Shown: positions 1 to 8,175 of the stretch, one piece after another
How the letters are laid out: every line of letters begins with the position of its first letter
Position numbering within the stretch: position 1 is the stretch's first letter
From: an uncultured Lachnospiraceae bacterium
GTDB taxonomy: Bacteria; Bacillota; Clostridia; Lachnospirales; Lachnospiraceae
Assembly: GCA_934437985.1 (NCBI GenBank)
Contig: CAKSBI010000025.1
Span: 1-35,163, forward strand
Length of the DNA: 35,163 nucleotides
Direction: 5' to 3'
Translations under genes and position numbers: made by a program
Notes under the pieces: generated by a model
The model's input: the letters and a program-made list of their open reading frames with translations, nothing else
What the model was told of the DNA's origin: nothing
Database searches by the model: none

Positions 1-66
1 TCTCATCGCATTCCAGAACTGAATATCATATTCTGGCTGTGCCGTAATCTGTGTATTACTAATCAT
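1..66 (-). CDS. N-terminal 22 codons of an unidentified protein, cut by the window edge
   Basis: An ATG at 66 reading leftwards gives MISNTQITAQPEYDIQFWNA followed by Met-Arg, open to the edge. A good ribosome binding site (AAAGGAGAA on the minus strand, 71-79) lies about 4-9 bases upstream, which makes this a likely real gene start. I do not recognise the protein from so few residues. It is divergent from the gene starting at 333. Confidence 0.5.
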   Translation of the reverse strand, partial: MISNTQITAQPEYDIQFWNAMR

Positions 67-255
67 GTTCTTCTCCTTTGTAAACATTATATGGTATATA
101 ATATGCCATAATATCAATTATCCATTTAAAATAATCATACCGAACTATTTCCCTAAGAAACGTGTCGCAAGTGTGTGGTAGAGCACTTTTTCAACCCCAA
201 AATAGCTTATTTATGGGCTTTGTAACAGTAATATGATAACTACCGGAAATTAACT

Positions 256-309
256 GCCATAACAACTGTTGCCATAACAATGACAAACGCTTATACTATT
301 CTGTATAAT
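256..309 (+). promoter_or_regulatory. Promoter with upstream 10-bp direct repeat for the GHL10 gene
   Basis: ATGACA (280-285) and TATAAT (304-309) are separated by 18 bases, a good sigma-A type promoter. The decamer GCCATAACAA occurs twice (256-265 and 271-280), 15 bp apart, abutting the -35 box. That is a plausible regulator site, but its identity is unknown. The start codon is 24 bases past the -10 box, so the leader is very short. Confidence 0.55.
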
Positions 310-332
310 CATAATATACATCGGAGGATATA

Positions 333-1679
333 ATGAAGTACATAATCAAGCTAATACCTGACACACCGGAATCAGGCATTAATGCACGTAATAATCAGGG
401 ATTACATAATCCATGCATTTTTGCCATCAGTTGTCTTTTTATAATATTCACCCTAAGTCTTTTCCGGGATACTCCATCAGCCAGGGCCGCCGTACACCAT
501 GGTATATGGCTTTCATATGTTGATTTTGAGGATGCAGGCTTATATAACAAAACTGAGGAAGAATTTACTGATGCAGCAGAATACATATTCACAAACCTTG
601 AAACATATGGCTTTAATAACGTGTATTTTCATGTCCGTGCGTTCGATGATGCGATATATCCCGGCAGTTCATTTGACTGGTGCGGATATCTGTCCAAAAA
701 GCCTCTCATATACGACACGCTCAGCATTCTTATTGATGCTGCCCACAGGCATAACATTAAGTTTCATGCGTGGATAAACCCTTACCGTATAACGCTTGAC
801 GATATATACGATCCGTCAGAGGAATCTACAACAGAGCATATCACAGCCGGTGTCCGCGAGATCATCGAAAACTATGATGTTGACGGAATACATTTTGACG
901 ATTACTTTTATCCTGCTGCACATAAAGGTAATCAGTTCTTCAAGGTCTCTGCCAAAGACAGGATGAACAATGTTAACAAAATGATCCATACCGTATATGA
1001 AACGATCAAGAGCTATGATAACAATATCCTTTTCGGCATAAGTCCGGCAGGTAATATCGAATACGCAAAAAGCATAGGCTGCGACCTTGACACCTGGTTT
1101 TCCAAAGAAGGCTATATTGATTACATAATCCCTCAATTATACTGGTCAGACAACTATCGTATAGGCGGTAAAAAGGTAAAATACTTCACACAGACACTTA
1201 ATGAATGGACAAGCCTTAACACAGGCAATATACCAATGTATATCGGACTTGCACTGTACAAGGCAGGTACCAGACGTGAGGAAGACCCTGGCTGGATCAA
1301 GTCCGGGCATAATATTGCCGACCAGCTGCGGGCAATAAAACCATACAAGTGTAATGGTGAAGTGTTATTCAGCTACAAATATCTGTTCACACCTGATGGT
1401 AAAAAAGAGGCAGCAAACTATGTCAGATACATATCAGGCCTTAAAATCAGCAAGACAGCCATATCCCTGAAAAAGGGCAAAAAGTATAATCTTGCAAAGC
1501 AAATCTCTGTTAAAAAGCATTTTAAGACCGTATTCAGGTACACCTCTGCTAACAAAAAAATCGCAGCTGTCACCAAAACAGGTATAATAACAGCACGTAA
1601 AAAAGGACGCACACGTATTACCGTAAAGGGCATTGCACAAAGTAAGGTAAGCTTCATTGTGAAGGTTTTATCACACTGA
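333..1679 (+). CDS. Secreted glycosyl-hydrolase-like family 10 (GHL10/DUF187) protein with C-terminal Ig-like domain
   Basis: 448 aa. The start is set by GGAGG at 323-327. An N-terminal hydrophobic stretch around residues 28-45 (CIFAISCLFIIFTLSLF) predicts export after an unusually long charged leader. Residues about 55-370 match the GHL10/DUF187 TIM-barrel family: HHGIWLSYVDF at the first strand, NNVYFHVRAF, KFHAWINPYR, and DGIHFDDYFYP, which is the expected acidic active-site strand. The family is linked to cell-envelope or polysaccharide glycan cleavage, but the substrate is not predictable here. The last 80 residues (from about 370) form a Lys-rich Big_2-like Ig module (ISKTAISLKKGKKYNL, KGRTRITVKGIA), as in the xylanase and esterase of this window. 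No LPXTG or membrane anchor is visible. Single-gene transcription is likely, since the next gene is convergent. Confidence 0.85.
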   Translation: MKYIIKLIPDTPESGINARNNQGLHNPCIFAISCLFIIFTLSLFRDTPSARAAVHHGIWLSYVDFEDAGLYNKTEEEFTDAAEYIFTNLETYGFNNVYFHVRAFDDAIYPGSSFDWCGYLSKKPLIYDTLSILIDAAHRHNIKFHAWINPYRITLDDIYDPSEESTTEHITAGVREIIENYDVDGIHFDDYFYPAAHKGNQFFKVSAKDRMNNVNKMIHTVYETIKSYDNNILFGISPAGNIEYAKSIGCDLDTWFSKEGYIDYIIPQLYWSDNYRIGGKKVKYFTQTLNEWTSLNTGNIPMYIGLALYKAGTRREEDPGWIKSGHNIADQLRAIKPYKCNGEVLFSYKYLFTPDGKKEAANYVRYISGLKISKTAISLKKGKKYNLAKQISVKKHFKTVFRYTSANKKIAAVTKTGIITARKKGRTRITVKGIAQSKVSFIVKVLSH

Positions 1680-1754
1680 CATTTTTTTCTTATTCTGGTG
1701 TCTTTAATACAATGCAGCAGGTTCTATATCAGGATCCGCAAGACATGCCCAATA

Positions 1755-4226
1755 TTATTCATCAACCGGTTTTGCCGTAAGCTTATATACATTGCCGGCA
1801 ACCGTCGGAAATGATATTGCATCGTTACCAATCACTGTAGGTGTAATCCTTGTTCCTGCGGTAATATTAACGACATTATATCTGCTGATATCATTATACT
1901 TCAGGGCACATACGCTTCCACTGCCGGATTTCACTACTATATAATCAGCTACATGGTCACTCCATTCTACAGACACATCAAAATTACCTCTTGCCCTGAT
2001 TCCAGAATAGCTTCCATCGCCCCAGTCATCAGGAAGTGCGGCAAGCGGTTCAATATAACAACCCTGACTTTGAAGCAGCATCTCTGCCATACCCGATGTT
2101 GCACCAAAGTTTCCGTCTATCTGGAACGGTGGGTGGGTATCAAACAGATTCTTAAGCGTAGATGACTTAAGCTGTTCACCAAGAAGCTTCTTGGCTCTGT
2201 TACCATCACGGAGCCTTGCCCACATATTAATCTTCCACGCCTTGCTCCATCCTGTGCCGCCATCACCACGTTTTTCAAGTGTAACCTTTGCTGCTTCGGC
2301 AAGCCTATCATCCTTCTCACTTCTGCCGCATACCACATAAGTACCCGGGTGGAGCACATACAGCTGATTCTGGTGTCTGTGGCCATCACTGTTCTCTATC
2401 TCAAGCCTGGTCTCATCCTTCCACTCCCTGAACTGGCCTCCAAGCGTATCGGTCTCCGGCATATATAGCTTCGCTTTTGCAGCTGTAATCTCCCCAACCT
2501 CAGAGTCCGAAGCCCTGCCAAGGACTTCTGCAGCCTTTTCAACCTCATCAAACAGCTCCCATATAACTGCCTGGTCACATACACAGCCCATTGTAAATGT
2601 TCCATGCTCAGGCGAATATGATGGATTAGCAACAAGTAAACCATCTCTTTCATCCGTCCACAGGTTATCTGTCCAGAACAATGCTGCTTCAAGCATTGTG
2701 TTGTAATATTTTTCCAGTACGTTCTTATCCTTAGTAAACTGATATGCCTCCCACATGTCCTGGCACTGCCATGCAGCCGCTGCCGGAAAATAAAATGCGG
2801 TTGTCCAGTCACTTGGATTAGTGTTACCCCATATATTATTCTCATGATGTATGACCCATCCGCGTACTTCTGATCCATCCTGCTTACAGTAATACTTCTT
2901 CGCTGTCCTCTTACCCTTTTCAACCATATCATTGATATAATCAAGCAGGACCTTATGGCATTCAGAAAGACCGGTCTGCTCTGCCAGCCAGTAATTCATC
3001 TGGAGATTAATATTGGTATGAAAATCCGAATTCCACATTGGCGACAGCCCCTGCGCCCATATACCCTGCAGATTGGCAGGAAGCTTTGAATTCTCTCTTG
3101 AAGCAGATATAAGAAGATATCGTCCATACTGGAAAAAAAGTGTCTCAAGATACCTGTCTTCTTCCTCAGTATTGCCATTGTCATATTCTGCAAGAAGTTC
3201 ATCCGTCATCTTTTGCGGAACCTCCGCTGCACCGATATTAACAACACATTTATCAAATAATGCCTTATAATCCGCAACATGCTCAGCATATAAGCTGTCA
3301 AATCCCTTTTGGACAGCCTTTGTAACAGTATCGGTAACTTTAATTACCGGTTCCTCATCTTCAAAATAGTTATATTCAGCCGACGCATCACTCTTATAAT
3401 TAGTTCCGGCACCCATAATTATGACAACAGAATCTGCATTTTGTACCTTAATCCCATTACCACCATCAGCAGCAATACTTCCACCCTCATTAAGCACCCT
3501 GATAACCTGGGCAAACTTAAGCCCATCAGCCCTCTGGCCATCAGGCTGTCCTTCCATAACAATAGCCGCTTCAGCTTCATTTACAACTATATTCTTATTG
3601 TTATGCTCCGTTGTAAGCCTGACTGTATTATTAATCTTACAGCCTTCACTTGCTGTTAATCTGCATACTATGACATTAGAAGGATTATTTGCAAAATATT
3701 CCCTTTTATAGCTTACGCCATCAACATCATAGCTTACGGTCTGTACAGCATTACCAATATCCGACTTTCTTAAATAATTACTGTATCCACTGCCCACAGG
3801 TTCGCTATTAACAATATTGATGTCACTTAGTGACTGATATGTACCAAAATTATCCTTAACGCCCTTAAGGATATTCAGATTATCCATAAATCCGGCTTCA
3901 TCTGTAAGCTCCGGATAATCATATGCGGCTATATTACCATTATCATCCCTATGTGCGGCCTTGTTAGCAGCAAAATCATCAGACATATCCTGTATTCTCT
4001 GCCTGACCTTCTGCAAAGCCTCATGCACCTGCCCTGCGCTATATAGATTACTTCCGCCATCATAATCACTGTCAGAACCCGGTCCGCCTGACCATACTGT
4101 ACTCTCATTTATCTGAAGCCGCTCATTATCAACCCCTCCAAATACCATAGCACCTATACTTCCATTACCAATCGGAAGTGCCTCCGATTCCCAGTCATCA
4201 GCCGGTTCATCATATTGAATAATCAT
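1755..4226 (-). CDS. GH95 family alpha-L-fucosidase, cytoplasmic
   Basis: About 823 aa from the ATG at 4226; a GTG two codons earlier (4232) is also possible, and AGGAGA lies upstream. The N-terminal beta domain begins with ALPIGNGSIGAMVFGG and NERLQINESTVWSGGPG, diagnostic of GH95. The helical catalytic domain has SSRENSKLPANLQGIW-type sequence, FHTNINLQMNYW (the two conserved Asn), NPSYSPEHGTF (acid Glu about residue 540) and PPFQIDGNFGAT (Asp about residue 704), corresponding to the catalytic set known from Bifidobacterium AfcA. The family hydrolyses alpha-1,2-fucosyl linkages by inversion; some members act on alpha-L-galactosides. No signal peptide is seen, so it probably acts on imported oligosaccharides. 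It is divergent from the xylanase and shares a 170-bp regulatory gap with it. Confidence 0.9.
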   Translation of the reverse strand: MIIQYDEPADDWESEALPIGNGSIGAMVFGGVDNERLQINESTVWSGGPGSDSDYDGGSNLYSAGQVHEALQKVRQRIQDMSDDFAANKAAHRDDNGNIAAYDYPELTDEAGFMDNLNILKGVKDNFGTYQSLSDINIVNSEPVGSGYSNYLRKSDIGNAVQTVSYDVDGVSYKREYFANNPSNVIVCRLTASEGCKINNTVRLTTEHNNKNIVVNEAEAAIVMEGQPDGQRADGLKFAQVIRVLNEGGSIAADGGNGIKVQNADSVVIIMGAGTNYKSDASAEYNYFEDEEPVIKVTDTVTKAVQKGFDSLYAEHVADYKALFDKCVVNIGAAEVPQKMTDELLAEYDNGNTEEEDRYLETLFFQYGRYLLISASRENSKLPANLQGIWAQGLSPMWNSDFHTNINLQMNYWLAEQTGLSECHKVLLDYINDMVEKGKRTAKKYYCKQDGSEVRGWVIHHENNIWGNTNPSDWTTAFYFPAAAAWQCQDMWEAYQFTKDKNVLEKYYNTMLEAALFWTDNLWTDERDGLLVANPSYSPEHGTFTMGCVCDQAVIWELFDEVEKAAEVLGRASDSEVGEITAAKAKLYMPETDTLGGQFREWKDETRLEIENSDGHRHQNQLYVLHPGTYVVCGRSEKDDRLAEAAKVTLEKRGDGGTGWSKAWKINMWARLRDGNRAKKLLGEQLKSSTLKNLFDTHPPFQIDGNFGATSGMAEMLLQSQGCYIEPLAALPDDWGDGSYSGIRARGNFDVSVEWSDHVADYIVVKSGSGSVCALKYNDISRYNVVNITAGTRITPTVIGNDAISFPTVAGNVYKLTAKPVDE

Positions 4227-4271
4227 ATCCACATTCTCCTCATATAATATTTTTCATCTGCGGCACATGCA

Positions 4272-4306
4272 ATTGTATTACATTTTTGTATCAAAGTCAA
4301 TACAAT
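4272..4306. promoter_or_regulatory. Perfect 8-bp inverted repeat in the fucosidase/xylanase divergent spacer
   Basis: ATTGTATT (4272-4279) and AATACAAT (4299-4306) form a perfect dyad with a 19-bp centre, between two divergently transcribed polysaccharide genes. There is no U-tract, so a regulator binding site is more likely than a terminator. A possible xylanase -10 (TAAAAT, 4352-4357) lies downstream without a convincing -35. Confidence 0.4.
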
Positions 4307-4403
4307 CCAAAAATATCAGAATATCTGGTAGAATAGCTCAATAAAATATGTTAAAATATCGTTGTCTTTATGATTAATATTTCAGGAGAAGGAGATGCAT
4401 ATA

Positions 4404-6143
4404 ATGAAAAAGTCATTCAAAAGAATCATGGCAGCCGCGCTCGCATGCACGCTTAGTATCCCTGCTGTATTTAACAGCTCTGATGTATCTGTGGCAAAGG
4501 CAGCAAAGGCACCAAAGCTAAGCACTTCAAAGATTTCATCACTTGAAGCAGGGGCCGCAAAAAAGGTTACGCTTAAGGCAAATGGCGTTAAAAAGATTGT
4601 CAGGGTCACTTGGAAATCCAACAAAAAAAACATATCCCTGAGCAAAAAAAGTAAAAAAGGGGTTACAATCAGGGGCGTACGTGCCGGCAAAGCAACATTA
4701 ACAGCTAATGTAAAATACAGGGTAAAGGCAAAAACAAAAGTTATCTCAAGGAAGCTCACATGTAAGGTAACTGTAACAGACGCCGCTAAGACGACGCCAG
4801 CTGTAACAGTTACACAGACACCTGCCGCAACGACCGCTACGGCTTCACCGGTACCGGATCCGACACTCTCCCCGACACCATCACCAACACCGGGTCCGGC
4901 CAATCTGTTATCAGCACTTGGAAAGTTCGTTAAAAATGTAGGTTCCTGCATATCATACGGCGGAGGCTGGGGAGGAACACCTGCAATAGTAGCAGATGCA
5001 GATACAACTGCATTTATCAAAGAGAATTACAACAGCCTTACAGCCGAAAATGAGATGAAACCGGAATCAATCCTTGGGTACCAGGCTAATACAATCAAAG
5101 TTGAGGAAGCTAGAAAGCAGGGCTTCTACATTCCTGCCGGTTATACAGAATCAAAGGTACCGGTTCTTAACTATGACAACATTGATACTCTCTGCAAATA
5201 TGCCATGGACAATGGTCTAAGAATCAGATATCACGGTCTTCTCTGGCACGAGCAGACCTCTAACTGGTTTTTCCGCAAAAACTATGATGGCAATGCAGCA
5301 TATGTTACACCTGAGATTATGGATGAACGTATCGATTATTACATAACTAACGTCATGAAACACGTCTATAGCAGCAAATACAGGGATATCGTATATTGCT
5401 GGGACGTTGTTAATGAATACCATCACATGACAGAATGTATATGCAGAATTCAGGGAACATCAAGTCCACTTGACCCGGAGGGAATAAGCAAGGACAAACC
5501 GGAAACCGTGAAATGCTTCTATGAAGTATATAAGGACGCCATCTTTGAAGATCCATCTGACCCGGCACACTCACCGGTAAAGACCAATCCGGCATATGTC
5601 AAAAAAGCATTTATGGCTGCATATAAGGTTCTTGAAGAATATGGTCTTACAGACAGTGTTGAGCTTGTATATAATGATTATGATACCAACTGGCCGGAAG
5701 TACGGGCAACTGCTCTCGCAGTAACATCATACATCAACACAAAGGATGAGCTTAACCCTAATGGCGACAAACTTGTAACAACAATCGGAATGCAGACACA
5801 TGACAGGCTTGGTGATACAAGATGGTCAATTACAAGCCATGAAGCTGCAATGGAAGCATTCAGGGAAGCCGGAATGAACTTCCAGGTTACAGAGATGGAT
5901 CTTAATAGAAATGGCCGGTCTGACGCTGAGCAGCTTCAATACTGGAGCGACTTTGTTGCCCTTATTATCAAAGAAGCAAAGAAAGGCGCTAACATAACAG
6001 GGTTCACATGGTGGGGTCTTTATGATTCCAAATCATGGCTTGGTACTAACGGAAGCCCGCTCCTTTGCGGAACATCCGTAAAAGACAAAAAGCCTGCTTA
6101 CTATAAGGTAATAAGCACGGCTTATGAGCATTACTGGGATTAA
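4404..6143 (+). CDS. Secreted GH10 endo-1,4-beta-xylanase with N-terminal Ig-like domain
   Basis: 579 aa from the ATG at 4404, preceded by AAGGAG at 4389-4394; an in-frame ATG at 4395 is an alternative. Residues about 1-33 form a signal peptide (MKKSFKRIMAAALACTLSIP). A Lys-rich Ig-like Big_2-type module covers about 37-125, and a Thr/Pro/Ala linker (SPTPSPTPGP) about 130-165. The GH10 barrel follows: TAENEMKPES, RYHGLLWHEQTSNWF, the acid/base Glu in WDVVNEYHH (about residue 338), and the nucleophile Glu in FQVTEMDLN (about 497), then GFTWWGLYDSKSWL. An insert after WDVVNEYHH (roughly 50 residues with ECICRIQGTSSPLDPEG) is longer than in minimal GH10 enzymes. Predicted role: extracellular xylan depolymerisation. 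A strong terminator follows at once. Confidence 0.93.
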   Translation: MKKSFKRIMAAALACTLSIPAVFNSSDVSVAKAAKAPKLSTSKISSLEAGAAKKVTLKANGVKKIVRVTWKSNKKNISLSKKSKKGVTIRGVRAGKATLTANVKYRVKAKTKVISRKLTCKVTVTDAAKTTPAVTVTQTPAATTATASPVPDPTLSPTPSPTPGPANLLSALGKFVKNVGSCISYGGGWGGTPAIVADADTTAFIKENYNSLTAENEMKPESILGYQANTIKVEEARKQGFYIPAGYTESKVPVLNYDNIDTLCKYAMDNGLRIRYHGLLWHEQTSNWFFRKNYDGNAAYVTPEIMDERIDYYITNVMKHVYSSKYRDIVYCWDVVNEYHHMTECICRIQGTSSPLDPEGISKDKPETVKCFYEVYKDAIFEDPSDPAHSPVKTNPAYVKKAFMAAYKVLEEYGLTDSVELVYNDYDTNWPEVRATALAVTSYINTKDELNPNGDKLVTTIGMQTHDRLGDTRWSITSHEAAMEAFREAGMNFQVTEMDLNRNGRSDAEQLQYWSDFVALIIKEAKKGANITGFTWWGLYDSKSWLGTNGSPLLCGTSVKDKKPAYYKVISTAYEHYWD

Positions 6144-6183
6144 TATTGATACACTATATATGCAATAATATGATATAAAAAAC

Positions 6184-6228
6184 CGCAGGGCAAAATCATT
6201 CATACCGGATTTCTGCCCTGCGTTTTTT
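6184..6228 (+). terminator. Rho-independent terminator of the xylanase gene
   Basis: CGCAGGGCA (6184-6192) pairs perfectly with TGCCCTGCG (6214-6222) and is followed by six T. An A-run precedes the left arm, so it may also stop transcripts arriving from the minus strand. Confidence 0.85.
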
Positions 6229-6239
6229 CGCATATTACA

Positions 6240-6468
<229 letters not shown>

Positions 6469-6477
6469 CTGCTATTT

Positions 6478-6942
6478 TCATGACGCCTCAATATCCATGT
6501 TGCAGCCAAGCCGGTAGACCGGCACTACATTGCGCATACGTTCTATGAGGGAAAGTGTCTGCTTCATTCCGTCTGACGACAGACTGCGGTTAGTCTGCCG
6601 GACAATCATCGGATATGCGGCATGTGGCTCTGCCTGCTTGATATGATTTGTGATGTCTCTTGTCAATATACAGATGCCATTTAACGGTACTGCGGTATTT
6701 GTGCTGAGTCTGTGCTTGCCATCCCAGGGTGTACCATATGCAGTCACGCCGGAGTCTATGATATGAAGAAGCGGCTTGTCATCGTTTACCATGACGGCAC
6801 GCTCCCCGAAATATTCTCTCCACAGTCGTGTATGGGTGGACTTGCCGGTACCACTTTTGGCTGTAAAAAGATAGCCTTCGCCATCTACAGCGATGACCGA
6901 TCCATGAAAAAGCGGTAGTTCTGTTTCTTTTTCTTCTGCCAA
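6478..6942 (-). pseudogene. HprK-like (HPr kinase/PEP carboxykinase fold) kinase, truncated at both ends
   Basis: 154 codons ending at 6478. Visible are FHGSVIAVDGEGYLF, the P-loop TAKSGTGKSTHTRLW (about residues 27-41), MVNDDKPLL and YGTPWDGKHRLSTN, all typical of the HprK-like kinases common in Lachnospiraceae accessory loci. From memory such proteins have roughly 80-100 residues before FHGS and continue past the CNMxxEA motif. Here the frame reaches back only to a TTG at 6942 without a ribosome binding site, and it stops right after CNMDIEAS. Its first 58 bases overlap the end of the LRR gene in another frame, which looks like a deletion junction. Related kinases phosphorylate proteins or, in some lasso peptide clusters, the peptide product. 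If translated at all it would depend on coupling to the upstream gene. Confidence 0.65.
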
Positions 6943-7928
6943 AGGAATATACCGCCTATGACTGCAAGAAGCACTACAACTACGACAACTATGATAATGC
7001 CTATCATAGAAGACTTCTGCTCATCCTGCTTCTCATCTTCCCTTGTCACCGTATTTCCGTCTTTATCTGTATAGGTCAGTGTTTTTCCATCTTTATTGAG
7101 ATTTACCTGTGTTCCGTCATTATCCTTGATGACTGTCTCTCCACTGTCATCTGTTGATATGGAATACTTGTGGTCTCTGTCTATTACCTTTATATCACCA
7201 TTTTCGTCAATCTTGATTAAGTTGTTTGTATCGTCTACTGTGATCAGCTTATTGTCAGAGGTTTTTATTCCCGGTCTGTCCTGCATAGCATCGGCATTCT
7301 CTGCTACTGCTTCAAAGCCTACTCCTGCGCTGTCATTGTTGTTACTTCCGCTATTATCTGTATCATTATTACCATTGTTACTGCTATTGCCGATATCTTT
7401 GCCGGAACTATTATTGCCGGAGCTATGACTTCCTGAACCGGCTTCGCTATTGTTGTCTTTATTCCGGTTCTTATCCGTTGTGTTCTGATTATTGGTGTTG
7501 CTGTCACCATCCGGATTCACATAGACCGGATAATCCTGTGTCACTGTACAGCCGGACGGAACCTTAACCTTGACACCGGTTGACTGCACGACAACTTCCT
7601 TAAGCTGCTTCATATCGGCAAACACATTGTCCCCGATTTCTGTAATAGTATCCGGGATGGTTATCTTCGTAACGGTTCCTGCATCAGCAAATGCAGCATT
7701 TTCTATCTTCGTCATAGGCAACGCTGCAATATGGTCCGGTATCACCACCTCGCTCTCAGAACCAAAATACGATTCAATTGTGACACTATCCCCCGATATG
7801 GAATACTCAAAATATCCTTCGGTATGATGATTTCCTGCTGCGTATACGGTTATCTGTGTGCCTGTCCATAACATCAGGCAGATTGCTAATATGGTAACAA
7901 TCCATGTTTTCTTCCTAACCTGTCTCAA
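6885..7928 (-). CDS. Exported leucine-rich-repeat (BspA-like) protein with C-terminal membrane anchor
   Basis: I choose the TTG at 7928 (347 aa) because GGAGG (7938-7942) lies 9 bases upstream and the sequence then starts with a clean signal peptide (RQVRKKTWIVTILAICLMLW, cleavage near VYAAG). The open frame continues to 8108, but that part overlaps the short peptide gene and a hairpin. Residues about 35-120 carry an LRR_5/BspA-like module (VVIPDHIAALPMTKIENAAF, ITIPDTITEIGDNVFADM). An Asn/Ser/Asp-rich spacer (about 135-215) and acidic KDGNTVT-type repeats follow. The protein ends with a strong transmembrane helix (IGIIIVVVVVVLLAVIGGIF) and a short Lys-rich tail, so it should display the LRR on the cell surface. 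It is third in the minus-strand operon after the surface protein and the small peptide. Confidence 0.75.
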   Translation of the reverse strand: MRQVRKKTWIVTILAICLMLWTGTQITVYAAGNHHTEGYFEYSISGDSVTIESYFGSESEVVIPDHIAALPMTKIENAAFADAGTVTKITIPDTITEIGDNVFADMKQLKEVVVQSTGVKVKVPSGCTVTQDYPVYVNPDGDSNTNNQNTTDKNRNKDNNSEAGSGSHSSGNNSSGKDIGNSSNNGNNDTDNSGSNNNDSAGVGFEAVAENADAMQDRPGIKTSDNKLITVDDTNNLIKIDENGDIKVIDRDHKYSISTDDSGETVIKDNDGTQVNLNKDGKTLTYTDKDGNTVTREDEKQDEQKSSMIGIIIVVVVVVLLAVIGGIFLWQKKKKQNYRFFMDRSSL

Positions 7929-7994
7929 TTTGTTTTTCCTCCAAAATGCTTTACAGACTTCTGATATTCCTGCTGCTTTTGTAAATGTAAGAAT

Positions 7995-8013
7995 GGCAGG
8001 CGAAACGCCTGCC
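7995..8013 (-). promoter_or_regulatory. GC-rich hairpin between small peptide and LRR gene (attenuator or processing element)
   Basis: GGCAGGCG (7995-8002) and CGCCTGCC (8006-8013) form a perfect 8-bp stem with a three-base loop. The minus-strand sequence after it (ATTCTTACATTTAC) lacks a real U-tract. A partial terminator or mRNA 3'-end stabiliser that makes more peptide than downstream products is a reasonable reading, but inferred. Confidence 0.5.
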
Positions 8014-8037
8014 ACCCTGCCTTGGGATGTAATACTT

Positions 8038-8157
8038 TTATTCTTCAAAACCACTATCAACATCATATCCCGGTATATTACTTGTAGTAATAATATCCTC
8101 TGTTTCAAATTCTACAATTTCCATTTCTACTGCTTCATACTTTTCTTTCATGGTCAT
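8038..8157 (-). CDS. Small acidic peptide (37-39 aa), candidate RiPP-like precursor or signalling peptide
   Basis: ATG at 8157 (39 aa) or, better spaced from the GAAAGG site at 8161-8166, ATG at 8151 (37 aa). The peptide is MKEKYEAVEMEIVEFETED (from the second Met), then IITTSNIPGYDVDSGFEE. It starts 18 bases after the stop of the 1631-aa surface protein, so it is in the same operon. It resembles short Firmicute peptides with a conserved E(x)3IVEFxTEDxITTS core and an acidic, poorly conserved tail, which I recall near HprK-like kinases. The leader-core appearance, the Thr-Thr-Ser in the middle and the kinase remnant downstream suggest a modified peptide, but no modification enzyme other than the kinase is visible. 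It is not a shadow: a ribosome binding site, tight spacing and a following hairpin support it. Confidence 0.6.
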   Translation of the reverse strand: MTMKEKYEAVEMEIVEFETEDIITTSNIPGYDVDSGFEE

Positions 8158-8175
8158 AATCCTTTCTTTGAATAA

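Noticed and set aside
4382..5020. 212-codon frame opposite the xylanase
   Set aside because: It lies wholly within a gene with clear GH10 and Ig-like sequence. Its Val/Ala/Phe-rich composition is the complement of Lys/Thr codons.
7929..8108. 60-codon N-terminal extension of the LRR protein
   Set aside because: It crosses the hairpin and the small peptide gene. The TTG at 7928 has GGAGG at correct spacing and begins a signal peptide.
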